Below are positions 8,459 to 19,110 of a DNA stretch of 64,000 bases, in pieces. Every line of letters starts with the position of its first letter. The stretch's first letter is position 1. The position numbers were made by a program, and so were the translations under genes. The DNA lies in assembly GCF_004683885.1 (NCBI RefSeq), contig NZ_CP038440.1, positions 62,001 through 126,000 of the forward strand, read 5' to 3'. Origin of the DNA: Brevundimonas sp. MF30-B. Its GTDB lineage: Bacteria > Pseudomonadota > Alphaproteobacteria > Caulobacterales > Caulobacteraceae. The notes below the pieces were generated by a model. It was not told where the DNA came from. It saw only the letters and a program-made list of their open reading frames with translations, and ran no database searches.

Positions 8459-8641
8459 TCAGCTGCCGGTGCCGAAACCCTTCGGTCCGCCGGCGCCTGC
8501 CGATCCGGCCCCGCCAGTGGCCGGCGCGGCGGGTTCGACGCCTGCCTGGGCGACGCGCGGCTTCGGCGGCGTTTGGACAGCAGTGTCGTCCTCGTCGCGA
8601 TCGGCTTCAGGCGGGGTCTGGTCCAGGTTCTGATCGGTCAT
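8459..8641 (-). CDS. Small acidic, probably disordered protein (MTDQxLD type)
   Basis: 60 residues: starts MTDQNLDQTPPEADRDEDD, then proline, alanine and glycine-rich, ending GGPKGFGTGS. RBS GAGGAGACCCAC precedes the ATG (AGGAG about 6 nt upstream). No known domain. A 50-residue protein at 39543-39695 shares the MTDQxLD start and the same acidic, low-complexity style. The function is unknown. Confidence 0.55.
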   Translation of the reverse strand: MTDQNLDQTPPEADRDEDDTAVQTPPKPRVAQAGVEPAAPATGGAGSAGAGGPKGFGTGS

Positions 8642-8694
8642 GTGGGTCTCCTCGGGTTCCCAAAATGAACCCCTCGACCGCGCAGCCGGTTCCG

Positions 8695-8856
8695 TCAGCG
8701 CAGGAGCAGGTCGAGCACCAGCATGGCCCCAAGGAACACGGCGCCGAACGCGACCAGAAAGAAGATCAACGCGCGCAGCCATTCGGCGACCGGCGACGGC
8801 GGCGGCTCTTCGGGGCCGCCGCGGGGCGGCATCTTGACTGGCAGGGCCGTGGTCAT
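8695..8856 (-). CDS. Small single-span membrane protein
   Basis: 53 residues: MTTALPVKMPPRGGPEEPPP as a proline-rich cytosolic arm, then a hydrophobic helix from about residue 28 (RALIFFLVAFGAVFLGAMLV), ending LDLLLR. The frame is complete and sits upstream of the acidic small gene on the same strand with about 53 bp between. Not recognised; supported by the clean membrane segment and its placement in an otherwise unexplained gap. Confidence 0.5.
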   Translation of the reverse strand: MTTALPVKMPPRGGPEEPPPSPVAEWLRALIFFLVAFGAVFLGAMLVLDLLLR

Positions 8857-8962
8857 GCGTTGTTCCACCCAGGATGCGCATCATAGGTCGATCAGCGTTA
8901 CCCGGCGGTGAATCCCGCCGCAGAAGCGTGACGAACCGTCGCAGCACGCCTATGAATGGCCC

Positions 8963-10249
8963 GTGAACCTGCGATCCCCCGCCTTCGCCATCCTGTTCTT
9001 CGTCAGCCTCATCGCGGCGGCCGGCAATATGGCGCTGCAGTCGGTGCTGCCTCTGATCGGGCGCGAGTTTGGCCTGGCCGACACCCTGGTCGCCGCCGCC
9101 TTCGCCGTGTCGGCCCTGCTCTGGACCTTGACCTCGCCGCACTGGGCGCGCCTGTCCGACACCCTGGGTCGCAAGCGGGTGATGATGATCGGCCTGTCGG
9201 GCTTCGTTCTGTCGATGTCCGGCTTCGGCCTGGCCACCACGGCGGGGCTTCAGGGCTGGCTCGGCGCTGTCGCCGCCTTCGTGCTCATGGCTGTGGCGCG
9301 CTCGCTGTACGGCCTGTTCGGCTCGGCGGCGCCGATCGCCTCGCAAGCCTATGTCGCCGACCGCACGACGCCGGCTCAGCGCACCCAGGCCATGTCGCTG
9401 CTGGCTTCGGCCCAGGGCCTCGGCACGGTTGTGGGGCCGACCTTGGCGCCCTTTCTGGTGCTGCCGGTCATCGGCCTGGCCGGCCCGCTCTACGTCTTCG
9501 CCGCCATCGGCCTGATCGTGCTGATCGTGGTGTGGCGTCGGCTGCCGTCGGGCGACGTGGTGCGCACCCCATCCACCAGCGGCCGCCGCGACGGTGCGGG
9601 CAAGGGCCTGTGGCGGGACCCGCGGGTGCGGGACTTCCTGCTGTTCGGGCTTCTGGTCACCGGCGCCCAGGCGATCAACATCTCGGTCCTGGGCTTTCAC
9701 GTCATCGACGAGATGGCGGCCGCCGGAACCGGACGAGACCAGGTCGCCCCCTTCATCGCCTTGGCCATGTTCGCCGGGGCGACCGCCACCCTGCTGGCGC
9801 AATGGGGCCTGATCCCGCTGCTGAAGCTTGAGCCGCGCGACCTTATGCGTTGGGGTGCGGGCCTGGCCCTGGTCGGCAACCTGATGAGCATCGCGGCGCC
9901 GGGCTACTACGGCGTGGTCATCGCCTATGCAGTTGTCTCCATGGGCGCAGGCTTCGCACGGCCCGGCTTCACCGCCGGGTCGTCGCTGGCGGTCGGCCCG
10001 TCGGAACAGGGCGCCGTGGCCGGTCTGATGATGTCGCTGGCGGGGCTCAGCTTCCTGGCGCCGCCCGTCATCGGCGTCGCCCTGTATCAACTGGCCGAAC
10101 CGGCGCCCTTCGTCGCCAACGGCCTGTTCCTGGCGCTGGCCCTGGCGGCCTGCCTGTTCAGCCCTGCGCTGAAGCGAGGCCTGCCGATCGAGGCCGATGC
10201 GTCGGATCAGCCGCCAGCGTCACAGCCCGGCCCCGAGGGTGGTCGCTGA
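8963..10249 (+). CDS. MFS transporter, drug-resistance (Tet-like) type
   Basis: 428 residues with GTG start at 8963 (no in-frame ATG upstream). Twelve hydrophobic segments; the loop 2-3 motif is ARLSDTLGRKRVMMIG, and helix 5 has the antiporter-type sequence AQGLGTVVGPTLAPFL. These fit the DHA1 drug:H+ antiporter group. Transcribed alone, followed after 40 bp by the SRPBCC gene. Substrate unknown. Confidence 0.87.
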   Translation: MNLRSPAFAILFFVSLIAAAGNMALQSVLPLIGREFGLADTLVAAAFAVSALLWTLTSPHWARLSDTLGRKRVMMIGLSGFVLSMSGFGLATTAGLQGWLGAVAAFVLMAVARSLYGLFGSAAPIASQAYVADRTTPAQRTQAMSLLASAQGLGTVVGPTLAPFLVLPVIGLAGPLYVFAAIGLIVLIVVWRRLPSGDVVRTPSTSGRRDGAGKGLWRDPRVRDFLLFGLLVTGAQAINISVLGFHVIDEMAAAGTGRDQVAPFIALAMFAGATATLLAQWGLIPLLKLEPRDLMRWGAGLALVGNLMSIAAPGYYGVVIAYAVVSMGAGFARPGFTAGSSLAVGPSEQGAVAGLMMSLAGLSFLAPPVIGVALYQLAEPAPFVANGLFLALALAACLFSPALKRGLPIEADASDQPPASQPGPEGGR

Positions 10250-10289
10250 GGCCTTCCTTCGGCCTCGCGCGCGTGGCAGACGAAAAATC

Positions 10290-10724
10290 ATGACCACGAC
10301 CGCGAAGATCGAGAAACGCATCGGCGTCCAGGCCAGTCCGGAGCGCATTTGGGAAGTGCTCAGCGACCTGTCCGGCTGGGATCGCTGGAACCCCTATGAG
10401 ACCCGCCTGGACGGCGCCATCGCCTTCGGCGGCCGCGTCAGCCTGGACGAGGCTTTCCCCGAACTTCCGCCCCGCCGGGTCGAGGCTCAGGTGGGCGAAT
10501 GGGAGCCCGGCGGGCAGCTGGTCTGGCTGGAGAACCGCGGCTGGCTGTTCCGCTCGATCCGCTATTACGAGATCGAGCGCCTGGATGCGCGGAGCTGCAT
10601 CGTCGCTAACGGGGTCATCTTCCAGGGTTTGCGCGGCGAGCTGTTCCACGACAAGCACCGCGCCGGTATCCGCACCGCCCTGGAGACCATCTGCGAGCGG
10701 CTGAAGCACGAGGCCGAAAGCTGA
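10290..10724 (+). CDS. SRPBCC (START-like) domain protein
   Basis: 144 residues from the ATG at 10290: MTTTAKIEKRIGVQASPERIWEVLSDLSGWDRWNPY is the typical polyketide-cyclase/SRPBCC beginning (spans ASPERIWEVL to WDRWNP), with a C-terminal helix HRAGIRTALETICERLKHEA. Such helix-grip domains bind hydrophobic ligands. It lies between an MFS gene on the same strand and the converging tadC. Specific role unknown. Confidence 0.8.
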   Translation: MTTTAKIEKRIGVQASPERIWEVLSDLSGWDRWNPYETRLDGAIAFGGRVSLDEAFPELPPRRVEAQVGEWEPGGQLVWLENRGWLFRSIRYYEIERLDARSCIVANGVIFQGLRGELFHDKHRAGIRTALETICERLKHEAES

Positions 10725-10745
10725 CCTCCCGGCGCATCCGCGCCG

Positions 10746-11720
10746 TCAGCCGCCCTTGGACATGGTGTCCTGGATGTTGATGATCGCCGGCGTCAGGATG
10801 ACGATGAACAGAACCGGCAGGAAGAACAGGATCATCGGCACCGTCAGCTTGGCGGGCAGGGCCGCCGCCTTCTTCTCGGCCGCCGAAAGACGCAGTTCCC
10901 GGTTCTCCTTGGCCATGGTCCGCAAGGCGGCGCCCAGGGGCGTGCCGTAAGTCTCGGCCTGGGTCATGGCGGTGGCGACCGACTTCACGCCTGGATGGTC
11001 GGTCCGCTTGGCCAGGCCTTCGTAAGCCAGGCGTCGATCCGGCAGATAGCTGAGTTCAGCAGCCAGCAGGGTCAATTCCTCGGCCAGGTCGATCGAGGCG
11101 CCCCCGATCTCCTGGCTGACCTTCTGGATCGCCTGCTCGATGGACATGCCCGCCTCAACGCAGATCAGCAGCAGGTCCAGCGCGTCGGGGAAGGCCTGCA
11201 TGATCGAGGTCTTGCGCTTGGCGATGCGGTTCGAGAGATAGATGTTCGGCGCATAGAAGCCGATCACTGCGGCGAACATCACCGCCGTCAGCCGGCTCAT
11301 GACCGGAAGACCGAAATCGTTGAAGGCGAACAGGTAGAAGGCGGCGAACGCCAGGAACACGAACGGCAGGGTGAACCGGAAGAAGTAGAAGGTCGTCAGC
11401 GGCTTGGGCCCCCGATACCCGGCCTGAGCCATCTTCTCGACGACCTTGGGGTCCTCCAGCAGCTTGGTCAGGTTCAGCTGTTCGACGATCTTCTTCTTGA
11501 AGCCGTCGTCGGTGTGACGCAGGCCCGAGCCGCTCTGGGCGCCGATGGCCGCGCGGGAGCGACGCTTCAGTTCGTCCCGCCGCTCCGCGACCGCCTGCAT
11601 CCGCTTCTCGAGCTTCAGCCCGCCGCCGAAGGATCCCGCCAGCGTCAGCAGGGTGGCGAAGACCAGCAGGCCCACGCCGAGGCTGAGCAGGTTCTGGGCG
11701 TCGGTAAAGAAGGCGATCAT
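10746..11720 (-). CDS. tadC: Tad pilus inner-membrane protein TadC (type II secretion F family)
   Basis: 324 residues, last gene of the Tad cluster. One N-terminal membrane segment, a charged coiled region (EKRMQAVAERRDELKRRS), and a T2SSF domain with FPDALDLLLICVEAGMSIEQAIQKV, where the core is DALDLLLICVEAG. A hydrophobic pair closes the C terminus (PMILFFLPVLFIVILTPAII). TadB and TadC form the inner-membrane platform that couples the CpaF ATPase to Flp pilin polymerisation. It follows tadB with 10 bp between. Called CpaH in Caulobacter. Confidence 0.93.
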   Translation of the reverse strand: MIAFFTDAQNLLSLGVGLLVFATLLTLAGSFGGGLKLEKRMQAVAERRDELKRRSRAAIGAQSGSGLRHTDDGFKKKIVEQLNLTKLLEDPKVVEKMAQAGYRGPKPLTTFYFFRFTLPFVFLAFAAFYLFAFNDFGLPVMSRLTAVMFAAVIGFYAPNIYLSNRIAKRKTSIMQAFPDALDLLLICVEAGMSIEQAIQKVSQEIGGASIDLAEELTLLAAELSYLPDRRLAYEGLAKRTDHPGVKSVATAMTQAETYGTPLGAALRTMAKENRELRLSAAEKKAAALPAKLTVPMILFFLPVLFIVILTPAIINIQDTMSKGG

Positions 11721-11730
11721 CGCGCTGCCA

Positions 11731-12717
11731 TCAGAACTTGAAGGAGATCATCTTTTTCATGACGAAGACGCCGAGGCTCATCATCATGACCGCGACCAGA
11801 AGCATGAACTGGCCGCGACGGTCGGTGAACAGCAGCATCATGTAGGCGGGCGTCGTAAGGGTGACGAGGATCATCACCGCTGGCGGCAGCGAGCCGATGA
11901 TGCCGGCCGAGGCCGTGGCCTCCGACGACAGGGCCTTGATCTTCTCGCCCATCATCCGTCGCGCGCGGAGCACGGTCGACAGATTACCCAGCGCCTCGGC
12001 CAGGTTGCCGCCCGTCTTCTGCTGAATGGCGATGACGATGGCGAAGAACTTCAGCTCCGGCGTCGGCATGCGCTCGTACATCTTGTCCAGCGCCTGCCCC
12101 AGAGTCAGGCCCACGCCCAAACCTTCGACCAGGGTCTGGAACTCCGGTCCCAGCGGCGCGGGACTTTCGCGGGCGATGATCTTGAAGCAGTCCTGCACCG
12201 GCAGGCCCGACTTGATGCCGCGCACGATCACATCGACGGCGTTGGGGAACTCCAGCGAGAACTTCTTCATCCGCCGCTTGCCCAGGAAGCCCACCACCCA
12301 CCGCGGCAGGCCGAAGCCGACGACGAAGCCGACGCCCAGGGCGATCAGGATGTTGCCACCCAGCGCCAGCGGCACGAGGAAGGCGAACACGCCCAGCCCG
12401 ACGCTGATGAGGATGAAGGTCCGCATCGACCATTTCAGCCCAGCGTGCTTCAGCTTGGCCGCCAGGGTCATGCGCGCCTTGCGCTCGCGCCGCTCGACCT
12501 CCTGCAACTGGGTCATGATCGCCTTGCGGCGCGCCTCGGGCGTGTTGGCCGCAGCCTGGGCCGCGGCCTTCTTCATGGCGGACGGATTGGTCTTGACCAC
12601 GCCCAGCCCCTGAGCGCGCTTGAGCGCCTGGGTTCCCCCGTCGTCTCCGCCGACGAAGACCCAGCCCAGACTCGCGATGACGATGAAGCCGAGGACGCCG
12701 GCGAGGATTTCCAGCAT
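11731..12717 (-). CDS. tadB: Tad pilus inner-membrane protein TadB
   Basis: 328 residues from the ATG at 12717; a GTG directly before it (12720) abuts the cpaF stop codon and could be used instead. N-terminal membrane helix, charged linker, two central hydrophobic segments and a T2SSF domain (FPNAVDVIVRGIKSGLPVQD, core IVRGIKSGLPV; then QQKTGGNLAEALGNLS). Partner of TadC in the platform of the Flp pilus machine. Called CpaG in Caulobacter. Confidence 0.93.
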   Translation of the reverse strand: MLEILAGVLGFIVIASLGWVFVGGDDGGTQALKRAQGLGVVKTNPSAMKKAAAQAAANTPEARRKAIMTQLQEVERRERKARMTLAAKLKHAGLKWSMRTFILISVGLGVFAFLVPLALGGNILIALGVGFVVGFGLPRWVVGFLGKRRMKKFSLEFPNAVDVIVRGIKSGLPVQDCFKIIARESPAPLGPEFQTLVEGLGVGLTLGQALDKMYERMPTPELKFFAIVIAIQQKTGGNLAEALGNLSTVLRARRMMGEKIKALSSEATASAGIIGSLPPAVMILVTLTTPAYMMLLFTDRRGQFMLLVAVMMMSLGVFVMKKMISFKF

Positions 12718-12720
12718 CAC

Positions 12721-14301
<1,581 letters not shown>

Positions 14302-14304
14302 GCG

Positions 14305-15840
14305 TCAGCTCTTCTTCTTGAACAAACCGGCGAACATCGACTGGCCTTTGGCCTTGGCGGGCTTGGCCGAGGTCTTGGCGCCCTTCGGCCCCGCGATGGC
14401 TGGAAGCTCGCGACGGCTGACGATCTGGGCCAGCGCCTGAAAGGCCTCTGCGGCCTTGGACTTGGCGCCCGCGTCCAGGATCATCTGGCCGTTGTTGGCC
14501 GCAGTGCCGAACAGCTTGGCGTCGAACGGAATGACCAGGGAGGGGTGCACGCCCAGGGCGGCGCCGAACTCCTTGGCCGGGATCTCAGGGCGGCCCGGCA
14601 CGCCGACCTGGTTCAGCACCAGACGCGGGGGCGCATCGTTGGGGCGGGCCTGCTTGATCAGGTCGATCATGTTCTTGGCGTTGCGCAGCGAGGCCAGATC
14701 GGGCGCCGCCACGATGACCACCTCGTCGGCCGAGACCAGGGTCTTGCGCATCCACCCCGACCACAGGTGCGGCAGGTCCAGCACCACGAAGGGCGCCGTG
14801 GAGCGAATGCGGCTGGTCACCTCGTCGAAGGCGTCCGGCGAGATGTCCCAGTCGGCGTCCAGCGTCGCCGGGGCGGCGAACAGGCTCAGCTTGTCGGTGC
14901 AGCGCGCCATCATGCGGTCCAGCAGGGTCGCGTCCAGGCGGTCGGGCTGGTTCAGGGCGTCGGCCACGCCGGCCAGCGGGTCCTGGTTGAAGTCCAGGCC
15001 GGCGGTGCCGAACGGCAGGTCGTAGTCGACGATGACCGTATTAGCGCCGATCCGCTCGGAGATGGCGTAGGCGGTGTTGTGGGCGATGGCCGAGGCTCCG
15101 GCGCCGCCGCGTGCGCCGACGAAGGCGATGGTGCGGCCGACGAAGGGCTGGGCCGGGTCGTTGAACAGGCCGCCGATGGCCGAAATCAGCTGCAGCGGCT
15201 GGACCGGCGCGACCAGGTATTCGCTTACGCCCCGGCGCATCAGCTCGCGGAACAGAAGGATGTCGTTGGCGGCGCCGATGACGATGACCTTCGTGCCTGC
15301 GTCGCAGACTTCGGCCAACTGATCGACCTGAGCCAGCAGCGTGTGCGGGTCATCGAGACATTCGACGATGATCAGCGGCGGGGTGGGCTCGTGCAGATAG
15401 GCCTCGATCGCGGCCGGCACGCCGCCGACGCGGATCTGGGTCGTGGCGCGCGACAGGCGACGGTCCTGACCGGCGCGCTCGGCCGAGGCCAGGGTGTCCT
15501 GCCGCTCGGCGAAGACATGGATGGCGATCCGCGGGACCGAGACCTCCACCGAATGATCGCTCAGCCCAGACAGGGTCAGTCCGGTGGGGGCCGGCGCCGG
15601 CGCGGCCTGCAGCGCCTGGGCGGCGCCGGCGACCAGTTCGCCGACCGGATTGAAGCCCGGCTCCGGATCGGCTCCCGACGGGATCGGGCCCGTCGTCGGA
15701 GAGGTGAACTGCAACGGCTCGCGCGGCGCTGCGGCCGGGGCCGCCGGCTGATCCGTCAGGGGATCCGGCTCGAACGAGATGTCCAGATCGAACTCGTCGT
15801 CGAATCCGTCGGTCGGTCGCGGGGCGAAGGCGTTGCTCAT
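14305..15840 (-). CDS. cpaE: Tad pilus localisation ATPase CpaE (TadZ-like)
   Basis: 511 residues. A low-complexity N terminus, a receiver-like region (LIIVECLDDP...GTKVIVIGAANDILLFRELMRRGVSEYLVAPV) and a ParA/MinD-type ATPase domain. The P-loop reads GARGGAGAS, with alanine in place of the lysine of canonical KGGxGKT loops, a feature known for TadZ/CpaE proteins. CpaE positions the pilus machine at the cell pole in Caulobacter. The C-terminal tail is basic (FAGLFKKKS). Confidence 0.92.
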   Translation of the reverse strand: MSNAFAPRPTDGFDDEFDLDISFEPDPLTDQPAAPAAAPREPLQFTSPTTGPIPSGADPEPGFNPVGELVAGAAQALQAAPAPAPTGLTLSGLSDHSVEVSVPRIAIHVFAERQDTLASAERAGQDRRLSRATTQIRVGGVPAAIEAYLHEPTPPLIIVECLDDPHTLLAQVDQLAEVCDAGTKVIVIGAANDILLFRELMRRGVSEYLVAPVQPLQLISAIGGLFNDPAQPFVGRTIAFVGARGGAGASAIAHNTAYAISERIGANTVIVDYDLPFGTAGLDFNQDPLAGVADALNQPDRLDATLLDRMMARCTDKLSLFAAPATLDADWDISPDAFDEVTSRIRSTAPFVVLDLPHLWSGWMRKTLVSADEVVIVAAPDLASLRNAKNMIDLIKQARPNDAPPRLVLNQVGVPGRPEIPAKEFGAALGVHPSLVIPFDAKLFGTAANNGQMILDAGAKSKAAEAFQALAQIVSRRELPAIAGPKGAKTSAKPAKAKGQSMFAGLFKKKS

Positions 15841-15850
15841 CGGTCGAACC

Positions 15851-16531
15851 CTACTGGACGGCCTGGGCCACGCCGGAACTGCTGAGCAGCTGTTCCTGCG
15901 GCGCGGAGGTCGCGCGGCCCTGGCGGTAGTTGTCGAAGACCACGCTGCGGCGCCCGGCCTCGGCGGAGGTCATGCCGCGCGGCTCCACGATGTCGCGCGG
16001 GTTGGCGATCTGCGCAGCTAGGTTGGCGTTGACCGCGCAGCCGAAGTTGGCGGTGGAGCGGTTGTCGAAATTCCGCGAGAGGTTGCCCCATTCCACGCCG
16101 CACTGAGGCACGACGGCGCGCACCGTTTCGAAGCCCACCAGAACCGGCGACCGGGCGTCAGGTCCAGCATAGCCGACGACCCGGATCATCGATCCCGGCA
16201 CGCCTAGTCCTTCCAGCGCGCTGCGGGTGCTCCAGGCCATCTGAGACGCTGTCGTGTCCGCGCCGGCCGGGGCTTCGATCACGAGGGCGGGCGCGCCAGA
16301 AGCCGCGAACCGCTCGACCAGGCCGCGCAGGTGGCTGTGCTGGTTGGCGGAGAGTCCGTCGGCGTGTACGGCGAGCGCGATGCGGTCCAGACCGGGCTCG
16401 ACCTGCAGACTGTACCGGGCCGTCGGCAGGATCGGCTCGGGACCCTGGCCGCCGGCGGAGGGGGACACGCAGCCCGCCAGCGCGACGCCGCCAAGCGCGA
16501 GGCTGAGAGCCAGGGGACGTGTAAGGTTCAT
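15851..16531 (-). CDS. cpaD: Pilus lipoprotein CpaD
   Basis: 226 residues from the ATG at 16531; a GTG at 16543 overlaps the cpaC stop as GTGA and is an alternative. Lipoprotein signal MNLTRPLALSLALGGVALAGC with the lipid cysteine at residue 21. The C-terminal part has two conserved cysteines (VPQCGVEW, NFGCAVNANLAAQIANP) typical of CpaD. The protein is an outer-membrane pilotin-like partner of the CpaC secretin and has an OmpA-like middle region. Gap to cpaE about 10 bp. Confidence 0.9.
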   Translation of the reverse strand: MNLTRPLALSLALGGVALAGCVSPSAGGQGPEPILPTARYSLQVEPGLDRIALAVHADGLSANQHSHLRGLVERFAASGAPALVIEAPAGADTTASQMAWSTRSALEGLGVPGSMIRVVGYAGPDARSPVLVGFETVRAVVPQCGVEWGNLSRNFDNRSTANFGCAVNANLAAQIANPRDIVEPRGMTSAEAGRRSVVFDNYRQGRATSAPQEQLLSSSGVAQAVQ

Positions 16532-16539
16532 GGCGCGTC

Positions 16540-18081
16540 TCACTCGATCACATAGCCCACGGGCCCCTGCCAGCCGCCGCCGGGACGGGCGGCGGGAGCG
16601 GGCGAGCCATAGACCTGGTTCAGTTGGCCAAAGAGGAGGGTCTGGGCGTCATTGGCGATGCGCAGGCCGTCCGCGGGAGTCTGCATCCGACCGGGCGTGG
16701 TCGGCGATACGATGTAGGGCTCGACGATGACGACCAGTTCGGTCTCGCCGTTCAGATAGTCGCGCGAGCGGAACAGGGCGCCCAGCACCGGCACGGACAT
16801 CAGCCCGGGCAGGGCGTCGATCGACTGGCGAGTCTGCTCCTGCAACAGGCCCGCGATCATCATCGAACCGCCGGAGGGCATTTCGACGGTGTTGGAGACG
16901 CGCCGCGTGTTGAACGCCGCCAGGGTGATGGGGCTGGTCGTGCCGGCGCCGATCGTGAGGGCGCCCTGGTTCGAGAGCTCCGAGACCTCGGCTGTGATCT
17001 GCAGCGAGATGCGGCCTTCGGAAAGGACGATCGGTCGGAAGGCCAGGCTGATGCCGTAAGGCTTGTAGGTGACCTGCACCTGGCCGTCGCGATCGCGGCC
17101 GGACGGGACAGGCACCTCGCCGCCCGCCAGGAAGCTGGCGTTCTCGCCGTTGACCGACGTCAGGTTGGGTTCGGCCAGCGTCCGCACCAGGCCGACGCGT
17201 TCGAACGCCTTGAGCGTGGCCTCGCCCTTGTTCAGACCGTCCGAGCCCGGACCGGTTCCCGGTTGGGCCGTGTCGAAGTTGCTCGAGTCCTGAGGTCCGC
17301 GGACGACGAACGGGCACATGGCGTCGGCGGGGAAGGGCGGGCCGCAGGGGCGCATCTGTTGAAAATTGGTGGTCGTGTCGTCCAGCCAGCCCGTAGTGGC
17401 GCCGCCTAGAAGTCCGCCGTTCACGCCGAAGGTCGCGGCCTGGCCGAAAAGGAACTGCGCCCCGTCGATCCGGCCCAGAACCGCCCGGGTGTCGAAGCCC
17501 AGCTGCTTCACCGCGCTGCGCTGCACCTCGACGATGCGGACCTTGAGCGTCACCTGGTCCGATCCCGCCAGCGAGATCATGTTCAGAACCTTCTCGGGCG
17601 ACGACACGAAGGCGCGGGCCACCTGCGCGGCGCGCTCCGCTTCGCCGGGGCTGGAGGCCCGGCCTGTCAGGATGATGCTGTCATTGACGGCCTCGGCGCG
17701 GATCTCAGAGCCGGGCACCACGCGCGCCAGGGTGTCTTGAAGCGCGCCCACCCCCGCGTCCACCCGGATGCGCAGCGACAGGATGGTGCGGCCGGCCGCA
17801 TCCAGGAACACCGCGTCGCTCTCGCCCGGCTGCAGGCCGATGATCGTGACGCGCCGCGCCGAATGCTGCAGCGCCTCTGCGACCTGCGGATTGGAGATGA
17901 TGGTGTCGCGCGCGTCGGTCGGCAGATCCACCGCCATCGAGCTGCCGCGCGGCAGGTTGACCATCTGGGGCGCGGCCCCGGTGGCCACGGACCGGCTCTG
18001 GGCCATCGCCGCAGTGGGCGCGGGCGCAAGGCCTCCCGTGGCGATCAGCGCCGCGCAGGCGGCAGCGATAAGCCGATTCAT
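16540..18081 (-). CDS. cpaC: Outer-membrane secretin CpaC (RcpA)
   Basis: 513 residues. Signal peptide at the N terminus, then a short N domain (PRGSSMAVDLPTDARDTIISNPQVAEA, core VDLPTDARD) and a BON-like region, then the secretin domain (LAEPNLTSVNGENASFLAGGEVPVP, core NLTSVNGENASFLAGGE; VPVLGALFRSRDY; TELVVIVEPYIVSP). It forms the outer-membrane channel for the Flp pilus. Start codon overlaps the cpaB stop (ATGA). Confidence 0.95.
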   Translation of the reverse strand: MNRLIAAACAALIATGGLAPAPTAAMAQSRSVATGAAPQMVNLPRGSSMAVDLPTDARDTIISNPQVAEALQHSARRVTIIGLQPGESDAVFLDAAGRTILSLRIRVDAGVGALQDTLARVVPGSEIRAEAVNDSIILTGRASSPGEAERAAQVARAFVSSPEKVLNMISLAGSDQVTLKVRIVEVQRSAVKQLGFDTRAVLGRIDGAQFLFGQAATFGVNGGLLGGATTGWLDDTTTNFQQMRPCGPPFPADAMCPFVVRGPQDSSNFDTAQPGTGPGSDGLNKGEATLKAFERVGLVRTLAEPNLTSVNGENASFLAGGEVPVPSGRDRDGQVQVTYKPYGISLAFRPIVLSEGRISLQITAEVSELSNQGALTIGAGTTSPITLAAFNTRRVSNTVEMPSGGSMMIAGLLQEQTRQSIDALPGLMSVPVLGALFRSRDYLNGETELVVIVEPYIVSPTTPGRMQTPADGLRIANDAQTLLFGQLNQVYGSPAPAARPGGGWQGPVGYVIE

Positions 18082-18977
18082 TGGACCACCACGACGTCAG
18101 GCGCGCCGCCGCGATAGACGCGGACGGCCGAGCTTTGGGTTTTCTGGGCGTTGACCTGGCCGGAAGGACCCGAGGTGTCCGCGTACGAGCGCAGCAGGAG
18201 CGACAGCTCCCCCTCGGACTTGGCCAGGGCCAGGGCTTCGGCGTCTCGCGGTCCCACTTCGAGAGTGGCGGTCGCGCCGACCACCGCCTGCTGGTCGTCC
18301 CCGGCGCGCGTGGTCTGGTCGATGGCCAGCACCTTGATGTTCTGCATCACGGTCGCAGAGGAGAACCGGCTCCGGCCGGACTGATCGCCGGCGACGTCCG
18401 CCAGGCGCATTTCGCGTGTCAGCAGCACATCGACACGATCGCCGGGCAGGATGAAGCCGCCGGCGGCGGTCTCGACCGAGACCCGCACGGCGATGGCCCG
18501 CATGCCGGGCTCGAGATAGGCGGCCATGTAGCCGCTGTCCCCTGCCCTCACGATCTTGCGCGCGACAATGGGCTCGCCGGCCAGGATGCTTTCCCGCACC
18601 ACGGCTCCGACATAGTCGCCCTTGGCGCCCGGAGAGTTGATCTCGGCCGCGGCGCGCGCCACGCGGGCGACCGCGCCTTCGGGCTTGGCCGGCTCGGCGG
18701 CGGCGTTTTCGTCCAGAGGCGCGGCGCCGTCGGTGATGTAGGCCGGATTGATGTCGGCCACGACCCATTCCTTCCAGGTCATGTCGGCTTCGGCCAGCCG
18801 CGCCCCGGGCGCCAGGTCGCGCGCTGCGACCAGGACGTTGGCGCGCGGGCGGGTGTCGACCGCCGCCGTGGCCACGGCGACGGGCTCGCCGGACGATCCC
18901 ATGGCGCGCACCACCAAGGCCAGGCCTATGGCGGAAACGGCGGCGATGCAGACGACGACGATGCGAGCGGGCTTCAT
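18078..18977 (-). CDS. cpaB: Pilus assembly protein CpaB (RcpC)
   Basis: 299 residues from the ATG at 18977 (MKPARIVVVCIAAVSAIGLALV, a signal anchor). An SAF domain follows (VLVAARDLAPGARLAEADMTW, core AARDLAPGARL), then the RcpC region with MRAIAVRVSVETAAGGFILPGDRVDVLLT (core FILPGDRVDVLLT). CpaB is a periplasmic partner of the secretin that contacts peptidoglycan. Four-bp overlap with cpaC. Confidence 0.93.
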   Translation of the reverse strand: MKPARIVVVCIAAVSAIGLALVVRAMGSSGEPVAVATAAVDTRPRANVLVAARDLAPGARLAEADMTWKEWVVADINPAYITDGAAPLDENAAAEPAKPEGAVARVARAAAEINSPGAKGDYVGAVVRESILAGEPIVARKIVRAGDSGYMAAYLEPGMRAIAVRVSVETAAGGFILPGDRVDVLLTREMRLADVAGDQSGRSRFSSATVMQNIKVLAIDQTTRAGDDQQAVVGATATLEVGPRDAEALALAKSEGELSLLLRSYADTSGPSGQVNAQKTQSSAVRVYRGGAPDVVVVQ

Positions 18978-19031
18978 CCAGAACCTCCGGCGATCGGGGG
19001 CGCTGTCGGAGTCCCACTCCTCGCCCCCTGC

Positions 19032-19062
19032 CGTTAACGACAATGGAGCCATGGTGTTAACG
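19032..19062. repeat. Paired GTTAAC palindromes upstream of cpaB
   Basis: CGTTAAC at 19032-19038 and GTTAACG at 19056-19062 face each other as an inverted repeat, 17 bp apart, in the 133-bp cpaA-cpaB gap. Each half contains TTAAC, the core of the CtrA half-site, but the spacing is not the TTAA-N7-TTAA of a full CtrA box. Possible regulatory site or chance. Confidence 0.3.
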
Positions 19063-19110
19063 GCCCCCTAAATCCAGGAAAACGACGGTCCGCAGACCGG
19101 CGCCGCCGGC

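Noticed and set aside
8459..10090. 543-residue minus-strand frame opposite the MFS gene
   Set aside because: Only its last 60 codons (from ATG 8641) look coding; the rest is antisense to the transporter.
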